The notes under the pieces: generated by a model
Databases searched by the model: none
The model's input: the letters and a program-made list of their open reading frames with translations, nothing else
Told to the model about the DNA's origin: nothing
Position numbers and translations under genes: made by a program
Shown here: in pieces, positions 1 to 7,229 of the stretch
Numbering within the stretch: the stretch's first letter is position 1
Layout: each line of letters begins with the position of its first letter
From: a virus
Direction: 5' to 3' (one strand)
Length of the DNA stretch: 33,807 nucleotides
Virus record (IMG/VR): IMGVR_UViG_3300025102_000129
Coordinates: 1-33,807 of that record

Positions 1-850
1 ATTCTAAACCATCTTGACGGACTTGCTCTACTTGATCAGCAGGAACACCTTTCGTATATCCTACCATATATGTTGCAGATACTTTTGGATTGGAAAGGGC
101 TGAAACACGATCACATACAACACGTTGGAAATATGTTTTATTACCACTAATATTAAGGGGCATAATTTTAATACGATCAGTGAAACAATCACCATTAAGT
201 TCTTTTGTTTTTCTTATAACATCAGAAGCATCAAAAGATTCCATACTTGCTTTAGTAGCATTATTCTTTAAAACACTTTCTGCAATTTTTGCTACTATTG
301 AAGGAGTAAATGAATGTGGAATATTATCAATCCAATCTTGACATTCACCTGAAGTGGGTGTTTTATCTTGGATTGAAACCCAACGAGCAAGAGCAGTTTT
401 AAAATCTCCTTGTGTGGCAGGTTTAGATGGTGGATGATTATTAGCACCTAATCCAACCTCATCTCTAACATCATCTTCGGTAAATCCTTCTTTAGGTTCT
501 ACTATATTAAAAACCCAATGTGTAATTCCTAGTGATTCAAATGCATCCAAACGAGTAAATCCATCTACTGGTTCATTGGATTTGGATAATAAAGATGGAG
601 GTTGAGCATCAAGTAATACTCCATTAACTCTTATATTATTTGCAATAGCTAAGTAATTTTCTTTACTTGTTCCTACTTCACGAGCAATATTATTTATTTG
701 CCCATTTTCATTTTCTCTTTCAATGTGATCTAATTGAACTACCTCACGTTTATCACATTTAAACGTTCTTCCTTGAGGGAGATCTAAATCCTTAAACCAG
801 TCTATCTTGGGACAAGAATTTTCCGAAGGTAACCTTCTGTATTTTGGCAT
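1..850 (-). CDS. ParB/Srx-like domain protein, partial (3' end outside the window)
   Basis: An open frame of 283 codons runs from an ATG at 850-848 to the left edge with no stop, so the C terminus lies outside. Residues about 66-118 resemble the ParB/sulfiredoxin N-terminal fold: a helix ending I-R-V-N-G-V-L-L, then P-V-D-G-F-T-R-L-D-A-F at 94-104, which fits the ParB-family D-G-x-x-R-x-x-A signature, then E-S-L-G-I-T. In ParB relatives this fold binds DNA or CTP, or acts as a nuclease. Residues 135-283 match nothing I recognise. An AAGG ribosome-binding element lies about 9 bases before the ATG. The gene follows the terminator after gp23 and probably forms its own unit. The fold call is moderate, and a role in partitioning is not implied. 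Confidence 0.6.
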   Translation of the reverse strand, partial: MPKYRRLPSENSCPKIDWFKDLDLPQGRTFKCDKREVVQLDHIERENENGQINNIAREVGTSKENYLAIANNIRVNGVLLDAQPPSLLSKSNEPVDGFTRLDAFESLGITHWVFNIVEPKEGFTEDDVRDEVGLGANNHPPSKPATQGDFKTALARWVSIQDKTPTSGECQDWIDNIPHSFTPSIVAKIAESVLKNNATKASMESFDASDVIRKTKELNGDCFTDRIKIMPLNISGNKTYFQRVVCDRVSALSNPKVSATYMVGYTKGVPADQVEQVRQDGLE

Positions 851-864
851 AATAACCTTTAGCA

Positions 865-872
865 TATTTACT
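865..872 (-). promoter_or_regulatory. Weak late-promoter-like element before the ParB-like gene
   Basis: The minus strand reads AGTAAATA here, one base away from the NATAAATA late element seen elsewhere in the window. It ends 15 bases before the ATG at 850, closer than the others. The promoter could instead be an unrelated one further upstream in 873-927. Confidence 0.3.
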
Positions 873-927
873 TAAGTGTCAGTTTTTAGCCTAAACTTTA
901 ACCGACTCAACTATAATATCACAAGAC

Positions 928-960
928 AAAAAAAAGTCAACCCCCGAAGGAGTTGACTTT
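928..960 (-). terminator. Rho-independent terminator after gp23
   Basis: The minus-strand transcript forms a 12-bp stem (960-949 paired with 944-933, one G-U pair) closed by a UUCG tetraloop on a C-G pair, followed by a run of eight U (935-928). It lies 21 bases after the gp23 stop and closes the structural gene block. Confidence 0.93.
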
Positions 961-981
961 GTAGAAATATAAGCGTCTCGC

Positions 982-2412
982 TTACATAAGGTTCTTAACA
1001 GCAACACGTCTGTAGTAACGGTTAGCATTAACGTTAAGTACTCCAAGACCTTGATCAAGACCTTCAGCGAATGGGTTAGCAACCAATCCGTATCTTGTCT
1101 TAAAGCCGATCTTAGGCTGGAATGTGTTCTCTCCAACCGCACGAACCATCTGTAGAGGAACGTATGGGCAGTAGAATAATCCAGCGTCATAAGGAGATGA
1201 ACCCTTATAACCAACAACGTAATACTGATTACCAGGACTTGTGTTGTTAGATGCTAGGTTAGCAGAATATGGGTCGATGTAGACTCTATACTTACCTTGT
1301 AATGTTCCAGCAAATGTGTTGCCAGTATCATCAACATTAAGGTTAGCATTAAGTGCAGGTGTGTAATCAAGAACACCAGCCATTGTTAGAGCAGAAGCAA
1401 CGTCTGCGGAACAAAGGATAATGTTACCCTTTCCACGACGAGTTCTCTGTGCGATTGCGTTAGCGTCTCTTTCGATCTGGAATAGAAGACCCTTGAACTT
1501 CTCAACTGACCATCTTCCGTTTGAGTCGATGTCTAGGTCAAATATACCTGGAGTTGCAACGTTCTGAACAGCACCTTGCTCTGCAGTCTTGTAGATAGTT
1601 CTAATAACTTCTCTGTTGATTTCCGCAAGGATCTCAGTAGAAAGGATATTAGCAAGTTCTGCTTCTGCATTTAAGCCATGAATAGCTTTCAAGTCTTGAG
1701 CAAGCTCTAGTGAGTACTCAGCCTTGAGGGCTCTTGACTTAGCAGTAACTGTGACCTTCTCGATTGAGAATGCCATCTGGTTGAACTCATTGGCATTGCC
1801 GTTACCAAGCTTTTCAGCGTGGTCTGTACGCATACCTTGACCAGTAGTATACTGGGTTTGAGAACCAGCAGCACCAACTGGGTTAAGAACAGCAGGATTA
1901 GATCCAGTCTGACCTGTTGTACCCATACCAGCGTTAACGTTTGTTAACCCAGATGTTAAGTCGTGTGCGTTGTTCTGACCAGAGAATGCAGAGTTAACCT
2001 CATCATAGAAGGTCTCCTCACCAGACATATTCTTGTATCTGGAACGCATTGCAAAGATAAGTCCAGTAGGACCACTCATTGGTTGAACACCAGCAAGGTC
2101 ATAAGCGACCAAGTTTGGCATTGCTCTTCTAATCAATGAGATTAGAACTGGGTCGAAACCAGCAACAGGACCACCAGCATCGGCAGAACCACTAAAACCA
2201 GGCTTTCCAGCTACGGTGTTAGTATTGTTTGTTGGTTGCTCGGTGAGCATTGTAGTGCCATTTTCAAATGCACTTTGCTCTCTTAAAAATTTCTCTTGGT
2301 TTTCTAGCAGGACTGCAGTTACCGCCTTTCTATGATTATCCTTAATAGGGTCCATGCCCTCGTAATCTAGAAGTGGTGCCCACTTTTCCTGCAACTGTTC
2401 TGATTGGAACAT
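982..2412 (-). CDS. 23: Major capsid protein gp23
   Basis: This 476-residue protein is the main building block of the icosahedral head (T4 gp23 has 521 residues). The opening M-F-Q-S-E-Q-L-Q-E-K-W-A-P-L-L and the segment around 90-125 (S-L-I-R-R-A-M-P-N-L-V-A-Y-D, then G-V-Q-P-M-S-G-P-T-G-L-I-F-A-M-R) are typical of marine T4-like capsid proteins. The family is matured by gp21, and L-T-E at 56-58 is a plausible cleavage point leaving about 418 residues. The gene follows gp22 after 44 bases, and a strong terminator lies behind it. Unusually, the gap before it holds no exact NATAAATA element and no strong Shine-Dalgarno sequence. Confidence 0.97.
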   Translation of the reverse strand: MFQSEQLQEKWAPLLDYEGMDPIKDNHRKAVTAVLLENQEKFLREQSAFENGTTMLTEQPTNNTNTVAGKPGFSGSADAGGPVAGFDPVLISLIRRAMPNLVAYDLAGVQPMSGPTGLIFAMRSRYKNMSGEETFYDEVNSAFSGQNNAHDLTSGLTNVNAGMGTTGQTGSNPAVLNPVGAAGSQTQYTTGQGMRTDHAEKLGNGNANEFNQMAFSIEKVTVTAKSRALKAEYSLELAQDLKAIHGLNAEAELANILSTEILAEINREVIRTIYKTAEQGAVQNVATPGIFDLDIDSNGRWSVEKFKGLLFQIERDANAIAQRTRRGKGNIILCSADVASALTMAGVLDYTPALNANLNVDDTGNTFAGTLQGKYRVYIDPYSANLASNNTSPGNQYYVVGYKGSSPYDAGLFYCPYVPLQMVRAVGENTFQPKIGFKTRYGLVANPFAEGLDQGLGVLNVNANRYYRRVAVKNLM

Positions 2413-2456
2413 TTGCTTAAAAAATAGTGTTTACGTTTGATTAATTTTGAAATCAG

Positions 2457-3593
2457 TTACTTTGATAAACCACGTAGAGTGTTTAGATATCCAGCCATAG
2501 ATCCTGATACATCAGCACCAGCATGATCTACACCTTCAGATAAACTCTCGGATTTAGCAGTAGGAGATGCACTCTTTGTAGGGAAATAAGATTCCTTAAG
2601 TGTCTCCAATTTTTCACGATAAGATTCTTCACTTGCAAACTCTACACTTTCGGAAAGTGAGGCGAGCTTCTCTTTCTGAGTGTCAGCAAGACCTTCAGAA
2701 ACTGATTCGAGGATTCCTTCTGCAACTGACTCTGCAAGTCTGCTGTTTAGGGAAACGTTCTTCTCAATTTGCTCGTTGAGTTTTGTTTCCATGTCATCTA
2801 GTTTTTCTACCATGCTCTCAAGTACATCATATTTCTCTTCAGGGATAGTTACATAATGTTCTTCAAAAAGACCTTTTAGACCAGTCATAAAGGATTCTGT
2901 TAATTCCTCCTTAAGACCTGCCTCTACTGCAAGTTGGTTCTCAGTGAACCACTCGTCAGAAACATATTCTAGGTAAGAGTCAACACGCTCATTAAGTGCG
3001 TCTTTGATCTCAGTTACTTCTTCAAGAAGTTTTGATTCATATTCAGCATCAAGAACTTCCTTGATCTGAACAACCTTACCTTTGATTGCGGATTCAAGGA
3101 TTGTCTTTGCCTTTTCCTTGAATGCTTCAGAAAGTTCTTCACCTTCTACAAGAGCTTTAACATCATCATCGATGCTTATCTCTGTGTATTCAGGTGCTTC
3201 AGCAACAGGTGCTTCCTCTTCTGAAACTACTTCTTCAGTTGCTACAGGTTCTTCTGCAACTACTTCATTAGTAGTAGATTCTTCCTCTTCTATTACAGGT
3301 GCTTCGGTTTCTTCCTCTTCTTTCATACCCTTCATTGGGTCTGCTCCCTTGGCACCCTTATTAACTACGTCTCTAACTTGCTTCAAAGTTCCGCCTGGTG
3401 GCTTCAACTTTGCAGAGTCGTTAGTTGGACTATAGTTATCTGGAGTAGGTCCACCTAAATCTTCAACATTTGGTGAAGTTCCACCTGTTGTAAGTTTTGG
3501 CATTGGATCCGCCTGGCCTGCGTTAGCGTTAACAGCCGTTTTGGATTGCTTCGTGCCTACTTCCATTTCTTGTAAGTTGTTGCCACTAGACAT
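2457..3593 (-). CDS. 22: Prohead core scaffolding protein gp22
   Basis: This 378-residue, strongly acidic, helix-rich protein lies between the protease and the capsid gene, where T4 carries scaffold gene 22 (269 residues). Residues 1-90 are low complexity with many P, G, T and N. Residues 90-145 form an E/V/A-rich acidic stretch. Residues 150-345 are predicted coiled coil with many E, K, L and S. In T4 this protein forms the assembly core inside the prohead and is degraded by gp21; several L-x-E type sites are present. The extra length compared with T4 lies mainly in the acidic N-terminal third. A perfect TATAAATA element lies 45 bases before the ATG. The identification rests on position, composition and the cyanophage-like C terminus. 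Confidence 0.9.
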   Translation of the reverse strand: MSSGNNLQEMEVGTKQSKTAVNANAGQADPMPKLTTGGTSPNVEDLGGPTPDNYSPTNDSAKLKPPGGTLKQVRDVVNKGAKGADPMKGMKEEEETEAPVIEEEESTTNEVVAEEPVATEEVVSEEEAPVAEAPEYTEISIDDDVKALVEGEELSEAFKEKAKTILESAIKGKVVQIKEVLDAEYESKLLEEVTEIKDALNERVDSYLEYVSDEWFTENQLAVEAGLKEELTESFMTGLKGLFEEHYVTIPEEKYDVLESMVEKLDDMETKLNEQIEKNVSLNSRLAESVAEGILESVSEGLADTQKEKLASLSESVEFASEESYREKLETLKESYFPTKSASPTAKSESLSEGVDHAGADVSGSMAGYLNTLRGLSK

Positions 3594-3637
3594 TTGAGTA
3601 ATCTCCGATTTCCTGTATAAAAGTTAAAATCTATATT

Positions 3638-3645
3638 TATTTATA
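3638..3645 (-). promoter_or_regulatory. Late promoter TATAAATA for gp22
   Basis: An exact match to the T4 late promoter element on the minus strand, 44 bases before the gp22 start at 3593. It lies in the gap after gp21, so gp22 and gp23 can be transcribed separately from gp21. Confidence 0.8.
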
Positions 3646-3655
3646 AACGCAGTAT

Positions 3656-4309
3656 TTACAATGAGTTAATAAACTCATTAAAAAGACTTAATTTATGTTC
3701 TTCGAGTCTTTTTTGGGTTACAAGTGACTCAATCTTATTCTTTGTTTCGGCAGCACGTTGCTCACGAAAACTATTTCCTTCCCATATCCATTCCTTACCT
3801 TCCATAATACCCTCAACAAATGCATCGGGTGCAGAAGGATCAGCGACTATATCTGCTGCTGTTGCTAACATAAAGTCATCACCAACAACATTAAATCCCT
3901 CTTTGGTTGGTTTTAATGAACCAATACCACGAGAGGAAACACCGAGTTTTACGCCCTCTTTAATTAAAGAAGATGCAATGGAACCCATTGGTGTATCTAA
4001 AATCTTTGCCCTACCAACAAAATTAGAACCACTTTCTTTAAGTGAAACAATTTTATGAGAAACTCTATCTAGATTTACAGTTGGACCATCAGGATGACCT
4101 AACTCTCCAAGTGCTCTTCCAGAAGTAATATTAGATTCGTTATATCTGGCAACTTCACGCTGTAAAGTTTCCATAGGATACATTCTACCATTACGGTTTT
4201 TAATGTTTCCTTGCAGGAAAATACCCTCTATATAAAGGTTCTGTTTCCCATTTTTTAATTTTTCAGTAATAAATTCTACTGATTCTATTTCTTCTCTAAT
4301 AAGTTTCAT
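3656..4309 (-). CDS. 21: Prohead core serine protease gp21
   Basis: This 217-residue maturation protease is close to T4 gp21 in length (212). It cleaves scaffold, capsid and internal proteins inside the prohead and then itself. The U9/S77 family layout is visible: I-K-N-R-N-G-R-M-Y-P at 36-45, the catalytic His in G-E-L-G-H-P-D (His72), the catalytic Ser in G-V-S-S-R-G (Ser125 or Ser126), and D-I-V-A-D-P-S-A-P-D near 153-162. The C-terminal helix (183-217) is probably removed on activation. The ATG at 4309 is set by a TATAAATA element 27 bases upstream. Its substrates here probably include gp22, gp23, the gp67-like protein and perhaps the 94-residue protein at 12737-13021. Confidence 0.96.
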   Translation of the reverse strand: MKLIREEIESVEFITEKLKNGKQNLYIEGIFLQGNIKNRNGRMYPMETLQREVARYNESNITSGRALGELGHPDGPTVNLDRVSHKIVSLKESGSNFVGRAKILDTPMGSIASSLIKEGVKLGVSSRGIGSLKPTKEGFNVVGDDFMLATAADIVADPSAPDAFVEGIMEGKEWIWEGNSFREQRAAETKNKIESLVTQKRLEEHKLSLFNEFINSL

Positions 4310-4336
4310 CGGGAATCATTTACGTCCTATAAACTT

Positions 4337-4344
4337 TATTTATA
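4337..4344 (-). promoter_or_regulatory. Late promoter TATAAATA for gp21
   Basis: An exact T4 late element on the minus strand, 27 bases before the gp21 start at 4309. It lies directly after the stop codon of the gp67-like gene. Confidence 0.8.
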
Positions 4345-4345
4345 A

Positions 4346-4609
4346 TTACTGATCAGCTGATGCCTTTTCAGCAGCAACTTCTCCACTAATATGAGCAGCA
4401 TTATCAGCAACAGCATCCTGAACTTCCGCTTCGGATTCTGCTTCTGCTTCTGTATCTGCACCAAATGTTTTTGCCGCAATGTCGGGTGTAGCAGCATCAA
4501 TTTTTTCTGCTGATTTAGCAAAAAGAATATCTTTAATTTTATCACTTACTGCTGATGGTGATTCATCTGCAATAATCATATCCATTAAATCATTAGTTAT
4601 TTCAGGCAT
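4346..4609 (-). CDS. Prohead core protein, gp67-like
   Basis: This 87-residue acidic protein lies between portal gp20 and protease gp21, the place of the T4 genes 67 and 68. Residues 5-50 form an amphipathic helical part (N-D-L-M-D-M-I, then K-I-K-D-I-L-F-A-K-S-A-E-K-I-D), followed by an acidic Ala/Glu tail. T4 gp67 (80 residues) has the same plan: a short helical head followed by an acidic tail. In T4 it is part of the prohead core and is cut by gp21. Sequence identity to T4 is low, so the assignment leans on position and composition. It has its own TATAAATA element. Confidence 0.68.
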   Translation of the reverse strand: MPEITNDLMDMIIADESPSAVSDKIKDILFAKSAEKIDAATPDIAAKTFGADTEAEAESEAEVQDAVADNAAHISGEVAAEKASADQ

Positions 4610-4633
4610 GGTAAAATAATAGTGTCGCCAGTT

Positions 4634-4641
4634 TATTTATA
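4634..4641 (-). promoter_or_regulatory. Late promoter TATAAATA for the gp67-like gene
   Basis: An exact late element on the minus strand, 24 bases before the ATG at 4609. It overlaps the stop codon of the 75-residue gene upstream, so the promoter is embedded in coding sequence. Confidence 0.8.
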
Positions 4642-4864
4642 CACTATCCGCAGCGTTGAAATTCGATTCCATAATCATTGCAAATAAAATACTCTTCATA
4701 TGCTGCAAATCACTTGTCGATTCTTGTTGACTAGGTGGTCTATCACCTGATAGTGGTCTCTTTTCATGATAAAAGACCACTGCATTATACAGTAGTCTTA
4801 TCTCACTTTCTCTTAAATTTACTTGAAAAATATGATCATCACTTCTATCTCTAGGGATGGGCAC
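4637..4864 (-). CDS. Small conserved-looking protein after the portal gene
   Basis: This 75-residue protein has no family that I recognise. It starts at GTG (4864-4862), and that GTG shares its first G with the TAG stop of gp20 (TAGTG), an arrangement that suggests coupled translation. No in-frame ATG occurs before residue 56, which supports the GTG. The middle part (about 14-33, N-L-R-E-S-E-I-R-L-L-Y-N-A-V-V-F-Y-H) looks like an amphipathic helix, and the C terminus holds a second helix. No membrane segment or cysteine is present. Its place between portal and core genes suggests a role in head assembly, but that is only inference from position. Confidence 0.72.
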   Translation of the reverse strand: MPIPRDRSDDHIFQVNLRESEIRLLYNAVVFYHEKRPLSGDRPPSQQESTSDLQHMKSILFAMIMESNFNAADSV

Positions 4865-6573
4865 TAGATTTCTCCACCTTTAGGTTTAACTATATTTGCA
4901 TCCATAGTTGTTGCTTTAGCATCTACATCCATTGATCTTAATGCACCATCTGGTTCTGCTTCAGTAGCACCAAGTTGAGTTGGATCAACTGGTCTCATTC
5001 CACCACTACCCTCTGGATCGAGCATCATTTCTTGGTCAATTGCCATTGGATCTGCAATAATACCATCCTTAATTTCTTTTTTAATTATCTTATCTTGTTC
5101 AATAATTTCCTCATCAGTTTGACGTAATACTCTACGACGAATCCAATCTTGAGAATAATACTTACCAACATAAGGTTCAACAGTAGCAAGCAAACCTAAT
5201 CTTTCATTCATTAGTTCTGCTTCTTTTAATTCAGTAAAGTGATTATCGTATAAGAAATCAAACTGAATATGCTCACTCATTATCTCCCAGTCTTCTGGGG
5301 TAACAATGTTCTTAAGCAATAACTGCGTTCTCAACATGTCTATGAATAGACCAGAGAATCTCTTTCTTAAACGTCCAACAAACTTACTAAATTTAACCTC
5401 ATCTCTTAATATCTCTGAGGATCGTCCCAAGTTGAATCCTCCTTCTCCGTCCATTCTTGATGAGGGTACATTGAGCGACCTATATAATTTCTTTTTGAAG
5501 TACTCAATATCCGTGATCTCCCCCAAGTTTTGACCTCCAGGAAGAGTAGAAATTTCAGTTCCACGCCCTCCCTCTCTTCGAGGTAGCCAGAAATCTTCCA
5601 GCATCGCCATGTACTTTTTGTCATCTCGGATCTCTCCTGTGCCAGCGTCGTATACAAGTTTGTTACGATATCTCATCATCACGTCACGGAGATATTGCTC
5701 TGCCTTTACTTTCGGTAGATTACCAACATCAATATAAAAAATTCTTCGTTCTGGAGCACGAGATAATCTGTAGATAACCAGACTATCCTCAATCATTCTA
5801 AGTTGATTGAGTGACTTAATTGCTTTGTGTAGATATGATAGAGTTGTTCCGTTGTTTCTGTTTACTAGTCCACTTGTAGCATAAGCAACTGAATCCTTTG
5901 TCATTTTAATTCCAGCAGTTGCGGAATTACCACTAATGCTACCTGTTGGGTAACTAATTTTAGGATTGTAAATAAAGAATTCTTCTGTTTGAGGAAACTC
6001 AAAATCCATTGGATTATCAGTATCCACTCTCATAGGATTCTTATACCTATCTTTATTAGTCTGCTTTTGCTTCTTCACATAACGCATTTTCATTGCGTCA
6101 ATATAACGAATTTCTTGAAGACCTTCATGAGGTTTCTTCAAATCAATCACTTTATGATAATAAATTCTTCCATCAATATACCAGTTTCTATAAATTTCAT
6201 GGGCTTTCTTATCGAAATCCATTAAATCTAGAATATACTTAAACTCATCTCTAATCTTTTTCTTAATACCATCGCTGGCATTTAGATGATCTAAATCGAG
6301 TTGTACTGGTGTATCATTACTATCAGAGACTAATGCCTCATTGACAATATCTTCAATAGCACTATCCGCTTCAGGATGAAGTGCCATTTCACGATACCTT
6401 TTAATCAAATCAAATTCAGTTCGATATACCCCTTCAAGGTCTATCGACTGACCAAAAAAACCACTACTCATATAGAAGTCATTCCCGTCCTCACTATTAG
6501 GAGCGACGGGAGAGACTGCTGATGGAGATAGTGGTTCTGTGTCCTCTATCGAGAACCCAAATAACTTAGCCAT
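4864..6573 (-). CDS. 20: Portal vertex protein gp20
   Basis: This 569-residue portal protein (T4 gp20 has 524) forms the dodecameric ring at one vertex through which DNA is packaged and ejected. Typical stretches are F-Y-M-S-S-G-F-F-G at 33-41, E-F-D-L-I-K-R-Y-R-E-M-A near 53-64, P-E-A-D-S-A-I-E-D-I-V-N-E-A near 67-80, R-A-P-E-R-R-I-F-Y-I-D-V-G-N-L-P around 278-293 and L-P-G-G-Q-N-L-G-E-I near 350. The same gene region is widely used as a marker for cyanomyoviruses. The C-terminal 70 residues are variable and rich in M, P and D. The ATG at 6573 has a GATAAATA element 23 bases upstream. Confidence 0.97.
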   Translation of the reverse strand: MAKLFGFSIEDTEPLSPSAVSPVAPNSEDGNDFYMSSGFFGQSIDLEGVYRTEFDLIKRYREMALHPEADSAIEDIVNEALVSDSNDTPVQLDLDHLNASDGIKKKIRDEFKYILDLMDFDKKAHEIYRNWYIDGRIYYHKVIDLKKPHEGLQEIRYIDAMKMRYVKKQKQTNKDRYKNPMRVDTDNPMDFEFPQTEEFFIYNPKISYPTGSISGNSATAGIKMTKDSVAYATSGLVNRNNGTTLSYLHKAIKSLNQLRMIEDSLVIYRLSRAPERRIFYIDVGNLPKVKAEQYLRDVMMRYRNKLVYDAGTGEIRDDKKYMAMLEDFWLPRREGGRGTEISTLPGGQNLGEITDIEYFKKKLYRSLNVPSSRMDGEGGFNLGRSSEILRDEVKFSKFVGRLRKRFSGLFIDMLRTQLLLKNIVTPEDWEIMSEHIQFDFLYDNHFTELKEAELMNERLGLLATVEPYVGKYYSQDWIRRRVLRQTDEEIIEQDKIIKKEIKDGIIADPMAIDQEMMLDPEGSGGMRPVDPTQLGATEAEPDGALRSMDVDAKATTMDANIVKPKGGEI

Positions 6574-6596
6574 AATTTATGTTCTTTTCTTACTTC

Positions 6597-6604
6597 TATT
6601 TATC
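6597..6604 (-). promoter_or_regulatory. Late promoter GATAAATA for gp20
   Basis: A NATAAATA element on the minus strand, 23 bases before the gp20 ATG. It overlaps the gp19 stop codon. Confidence 0.72.
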
Positions 6605-7193
6605 AACCGTTAGGAGATCCAGTTCCAGTAAGATTTAGAGACTGAACCTGGAATTCTACATCAAACTCCTCGATTGTGTCACCTGTGTCGTAACTTAACG
6701 CAATCTCACCAACTGTAGTTGGGAATATATCAATGAATTCATACTCTTTAAGAACTGCATTTGCAGATCCACTTGAATCCTTACTACTCTTACTTGATCC
6801 TCTACCTAATTGGAATACCTTTGCATTTGTCATATATGCAGCTGGATCAGTAGCACCAAGATTATTAGTTAATCTTGCAATTTGCTCTGTCCACTGTTCC
6901 ATTGCATTCCTTAAAGCAAAACTCTCATCGTTGATGATAGTAACAGTCCATGTATCAATGGTTCTGTCTCCAGCAACTTTAAAAATACGACCTCTAAATG
7001 GAACATCAATTGCTGCAATGTTTTGAGCAGGTAATGCTGCTGCCTTTGCCATAAATCTAAAGTTTTCTGCATCCCACTCTATCCCTGCAGGTAGAGTGGT
7101 TAACTCTACCTCAAACAGATTAGGTCTTGCACCGCCACCTATAAGTGCCGACTTAAATTGAGAGATTGATTTGTTGTCTCTACTTGTAGCCAT
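6603..7193 (-). CDS. 19: Tail tube protein gp19
   Basis: This 196-residue protein (T4 gp19 has 163) polymerises into the inner tube of the contractile tail. Recognisable parts are the start with S-Q-F-K-S-A-L-I-G-G-G-A-R-P-N-L-F-E-V, the P-F-R-G-R-I-F-K-V-A-G-D-R near 65-77, the T-W-T-V-T-I-I-N-D-E-S-F-A-L-R-N-A-M-E-Q-W segment near 81-101, and the C-terminal I-F-P-T-T-V-G-E-I-A-L-S-Y-D with a Ser/Gly loop before it. A strong Shine-Dalgarno sequence AGGAGG lies at 7204-7209, about 10 bases ahead of the ATG, fitting a highly made protein. It follows the sheath gene with a 36-base gap. Confidence 0.96.
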   Translation of the reverse strand: MATSRDNKSISQFKSALIGGGARPNLFEVELTTLPAGIEWDAENFRFMAKAAALPAQNIAAIDVPFRGRIFKVAGDRTIDTWTVTIINDESFALRNAMEQWTEQIARLTNNLGATDPAAYMTNAKVFQLGRGSSKSSKDSSGSANAVLKEYEFIDIFPTTVGEIALSYDTGDTIEEFDVEFQVQSLNLTGTGSPNG

Positions 7194-7213
7194 GATTGGT
7201 TATCCTCCTGTTG

Positions 7214-7221
7214 TATTTAGA
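7214..7221 (-). promoter_or_regulatory. Late promoter-like TCTAAATA for gp19
   Basis: The minus strand reads TCTAAATA 20 bases before the gp19 ATG, in the same place as the NATAAATA elements elsewhere. gp15 has the same CTAAATA variant. Confidence 0.55.
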
Positions 7222-7229
7222 TTATGAAA

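Noticed and set aside
90-341. A plus-strand reading frame of 83 codons
   Set aside because: It lies entirely inside the open ParB-like frame on the minus strand, has no ribosome-binding site and looks like nothing known.
891-1217. A 108-codon minus-strand frame across the end of gp23
   Set aside because: It overlaps gp23 in another frame and runs through the terminator hairpin.
3660-3679. A perfect 8-bp inverted repeat with a 4-base loop at the end of gp21
   Set aside because: It is AT-rich, lies within the last codons of gp21 and is not followed by a U run, so I do not call it a terminator. A weak RNA hairpin remains possible.
4336-4545. A 69-codon minus-strand frame rich in Leu and Lys
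   Set aside because: It is another frame of the gp67-like gene, which has the better start, promoter and composition.
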